Below are positions 62,536 through 64,000 of a stretch of DNA of 64,000 nt, piece by piece. A program made the translations under genes and the position numbers. Every line of letters starts with the position of its first letter. Position 1 is the stretch's first letter. This DNA is from Oceanobacillus_B kapialis (GTDB lineage Bacteria; Bacillota; Bacilli; Bacillales; Amphibacillaceae), in assembly GCF_042685265.1 (NCBI RefSeq), contig NZ_JBHUMX010000013.1; one strand, written 5' to 3'. The notes below the pieces were generated by a model. The model was not told where the DNA came from. It saw only the letters and a list, made by a program, of their open reading frames with translations, and did no database searches.

Positions 62536-63009
62536 ATGGAACAAAATACATCACTTACAAGAAAAGTAATAATTTTTCAATTACAGGATGAGGAATACGC
62601 AGTATCTGTGCAACAAGTTGGAGCGATCGAAAGGGTGCTGCCCATTACCAGAGTTCCCCAGACAGCTGACTTCGTAAAAGGGGTTATTAATTTACGAGGT
62701 GTCGTGACTCCAGTAATAGATTTAAGAGTTAGGTTTGGTATGGAAGAAACAGAATATAGTGAGTCAACAAGAATCATTATTATTAACTTGGAAAATATGG
62801 AGGTTGGTCTCATTGTAGATGCAGCCAACGATGTATTAGATATTACAGAAGAAGCGATCGAACCTGCACCTGAAGTAATTGGTACAGTGGATGTAGATTA
62901 TATTGAAGGTGTCGTAAAAATGGAGGACCGATTATTTATCTTACTCGATTTAGAAAAAGTGCTTTCTGTTGACCATATGAAAGAATTACAAGGTATTGAA
63001 AGGTCTTAA
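62536..63009 (+). CDS. cheW: Chemotaxis coupling protein CheW
   Basis: CheW links receptors to the kinase CheA. The 157-residue protein has IIFQLQDEEYAVSVQQVGAIERV at the start of an SH3-like fold, and the conserved GVINLRGVVTPVIDLR motif at about 49-64. The ribosome site AATAGGAGG is strong. It follows cheB after 62 bases and precedes cheC by three. Confidence 0.96.
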   Translation: MEQNTSLTRKVIIFQLQDEEYAVSVQQVGAIERVLPITRVPQTADFVKGVINLRGVVTPVIDLRVRFGMEETEYSESTRIIIINLENMEVGLIVDAANDVLDITEEAIEPAPEVIGTVDVDYIEGVVKMEDRLFILLDLEKVLSVDHMKELQGIERS

Positions 63010-63012
63010 CTA

Positions 63013-63648
63013 ATGAATGACTACACTAATTTAACGAATACTCAGAAGGATGTATTACGCGAAATTGGTAATATTGGGGCTGGCAATGCCGCTACTTCGA
63101 TGGCTAAATTGCTTGATAAGAAAATTGATATGCAAGTACCATCTGTGAAAGTGGTTAGTTTTGATGAAGTGATGGATTTAATTGGTGGTCCTGATGAACT
63201 CATTGCGGCTGTGCTATTTCGCATTCAAGGAGAAGCTCCTGGAACGGTATATTTCATATTGTCTATTGAAGAAGCGGAATTCTTGATTAATGAAATAGTA
63301 CCTGGTTTTGAAGGGAAATTACTGGCAGATCCCGTTAATGAATTTGCAATCTCTGCTTTGCAGGAGGCAGGAAATATATTAACAGGTTCCTATCTTTCCG
63401 CTCTGTCTGACTTTACCAGTATTAACATGCAGCCTTCCGTACCATATTTAAGTGTTGATATGGCAGGGGCTATACTAACAGTGGGATTATTGGAGGTTTC
63501 ACAGGTTTCAGACTATGCCATTATCATTGACACAAAAATAAATGACCAAGAAGTACAAAAAGGTGTGCAAGGGAACTTCCTACTGATCCCTGATCCCGGA
63601 TCACTTTCTATACTATTTAAAGCATTAGGTATAAAAGATTATGACTAA
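63013..63648 (+). CDS. cheC: CheY-P phosphatase CheC
   Basis: CheC dephosphorylates CheY-P and is activated by CheD. Two catalytic sites are present: Glu17/Asn20 in REIGNIGAGNA and Glu118/Asn121 in LQEAGNILTGS. The 211 residues match B. subtilis CheC. It starts three bases after cheW and overlaps cheD by eight bases, consistent with the known CheC-CheD partnership. Confidence 0.96.
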   Translation: MNDYTNLTNTQKDVLREIGNIGAGNAATSMAKLLDKKIDMQVPSVKVVSFDEVMDLIGGPDELIAAVLFRIQGEAPGTVYFILSIEEAEFLINEIVPGFEGKLLADPVNEFAISALQEAGNILTGSYLSALSDFTSINMQPSVPYLSVDMAGAILTVGLLEVSQVSDYAIIIDTKINDQEVQKGVQGNFLLIPDPGSLSILFKALGIKDYD

Positions 63649-64000
63649 GGCAGAAACCATGGTAAAGGTTGGAATAGCCGATTTAAATATTGTTAGAGCA
63701 CCAGGGATGATACGAACAGCAGGGTTAGGTTCATGTGTAGGAATCGTCATCTATGATGAAGGAAAGCATATCGCAGGATTATCCCACATCCTGTTGCCTG
63801 ACTCAAGTTTAGCAAAACAAACAGATATAAATTATTTTAAATATGCAGACACTGCGATTCCCATTCTTGTTAACAAGCTGGTCGGGGAAGGCGCGAGAAG
63901 ATATGCATTGAAAGCCAAACTCGCTGGTGGTGCCCAAATGTTTCATTTCACATCAAACTCTGACATCATGCGGATTGGCCCTAGAAATACAGAAGCTGTG
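63641..64000 (+). CDS. cheD: Chemoreceptor deamidase CheD (partial, runs off window)
   Basis: CheD deamidates receptor glutamines and stimulates CheC. The visible 120 codons include AGLGSCVGIVIYD with catalytic Cys32, GLSHILLPDSS with His49, and the KLAGGAQMF and IGPRNTEAV segments. The start is ATG 63641 in the end of cheC; ATG 63659 is an in-frame alternative. About 45 residues are missing beyond the window. Confidence 0.95.
   Translation, partial: MTKAETMVKVGIADLNIVRAPGMIRTAGLGSCVGIVIYDEGKHIAGLSHILLPDSSLAKQTDINYFKYADTAIPILVNKLVGEGARRYALKAKLAGGAQMFHFTSNSDIMRIGPRNTEAV

Noticed and set aside
1..64000. CRISPR arrays, prophage, insertion sequences, tRNA or rRNA genes
   Set aside because: No repeat-spacer pattern, transposase, integrase other than XerC, cloverleaf or rRNA sequence was seen on reading through the window.

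Overview
The window is chromosomal core DNA of a low-GC, endospore-forming, motile Gram-positive bacterium of the Bacillaceae. The gene order follows the Bacillus subtilis prkC-rsgA-rpe-thiN-spoVM through flagellar/chemotaxis region. Very long acidic stretches (for example in FlgE), frequent TTG starts and the overall protein flavour suggest a halotolerant relative such as Oceanobacillus, Virgibacillus or Lentibacillus. That genus-level guess is inference only. Nearly all genes lie on the + strand. The - strand genes are rpmB, a purine-type permease and a DUF1128 gene. No tRNA, rRNA, CRISPR array, prophage or insertion sequence was seen.

Layout. 1-2.5 kb: the end of prkC, then rsgA, rpe, thiN and the tiny spoVM. 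2.7-5.4 kb: rpmB (-), yloU and fakA. 5.5-8.5 kb: a permease (-) divergent from the serine dehydratase pair sdaAB-sdaAA. 8.5-15 kb: recG, then the phospholipid/fatty acid operon fapR-plsX-fabD-fabG-acpP with a FapR operator over its promoter, then rnc. 15-25 kb: a DUF1128 gene (-), smc, ftsY, ylxM, ffh, rpsP, khpA, ylqD, rimM, trmD and rplS (chromosome condensation, SRP targeting, ribosome maturation). 25-32.7 kb: signal peptidase I, rbgA, rnhB, ylqG, ylqH, sucC, sucD and dprA. 32.7-39.8 kb: topA flanked by two copies of a ~105-bp dispersed repeat, a small unknown gene, then xerC-hslV-hslU-codY. 40.2-64 kb: the fla/che operon from flgB to cheD, running off the window end.

How the genes work together. 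The fla/che block encodes rod, hook, MS-ring, C-ring switch, export gate and ATPase, hook-length control, placement GTPases and chemotaxis adaptation proteins. Genes are tightly packed with many 4-35 bp overlaps, implying one long transcript with translational coupling. CodY sits immediately upstream and in B. subtilis represses this operon.

Departures from the usual order are the main points of interest. trmFO is missing between topA and xerC, where a small gene with an apparent AUA start is found instead. cheA is missing between cheB and cheW. A perfect hairpin sits between the Shine-Dalgarno and the family start codon of swrD. The topA-flanking repeats have crossing inverted repeats that could form a pseudoknot. 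ylqG-ylqH look like a second FliK/FlhB-C-terminal pair away from the flagellar operon. I did not find a clearly new multi-gene system; most of the window is conserved core genome.
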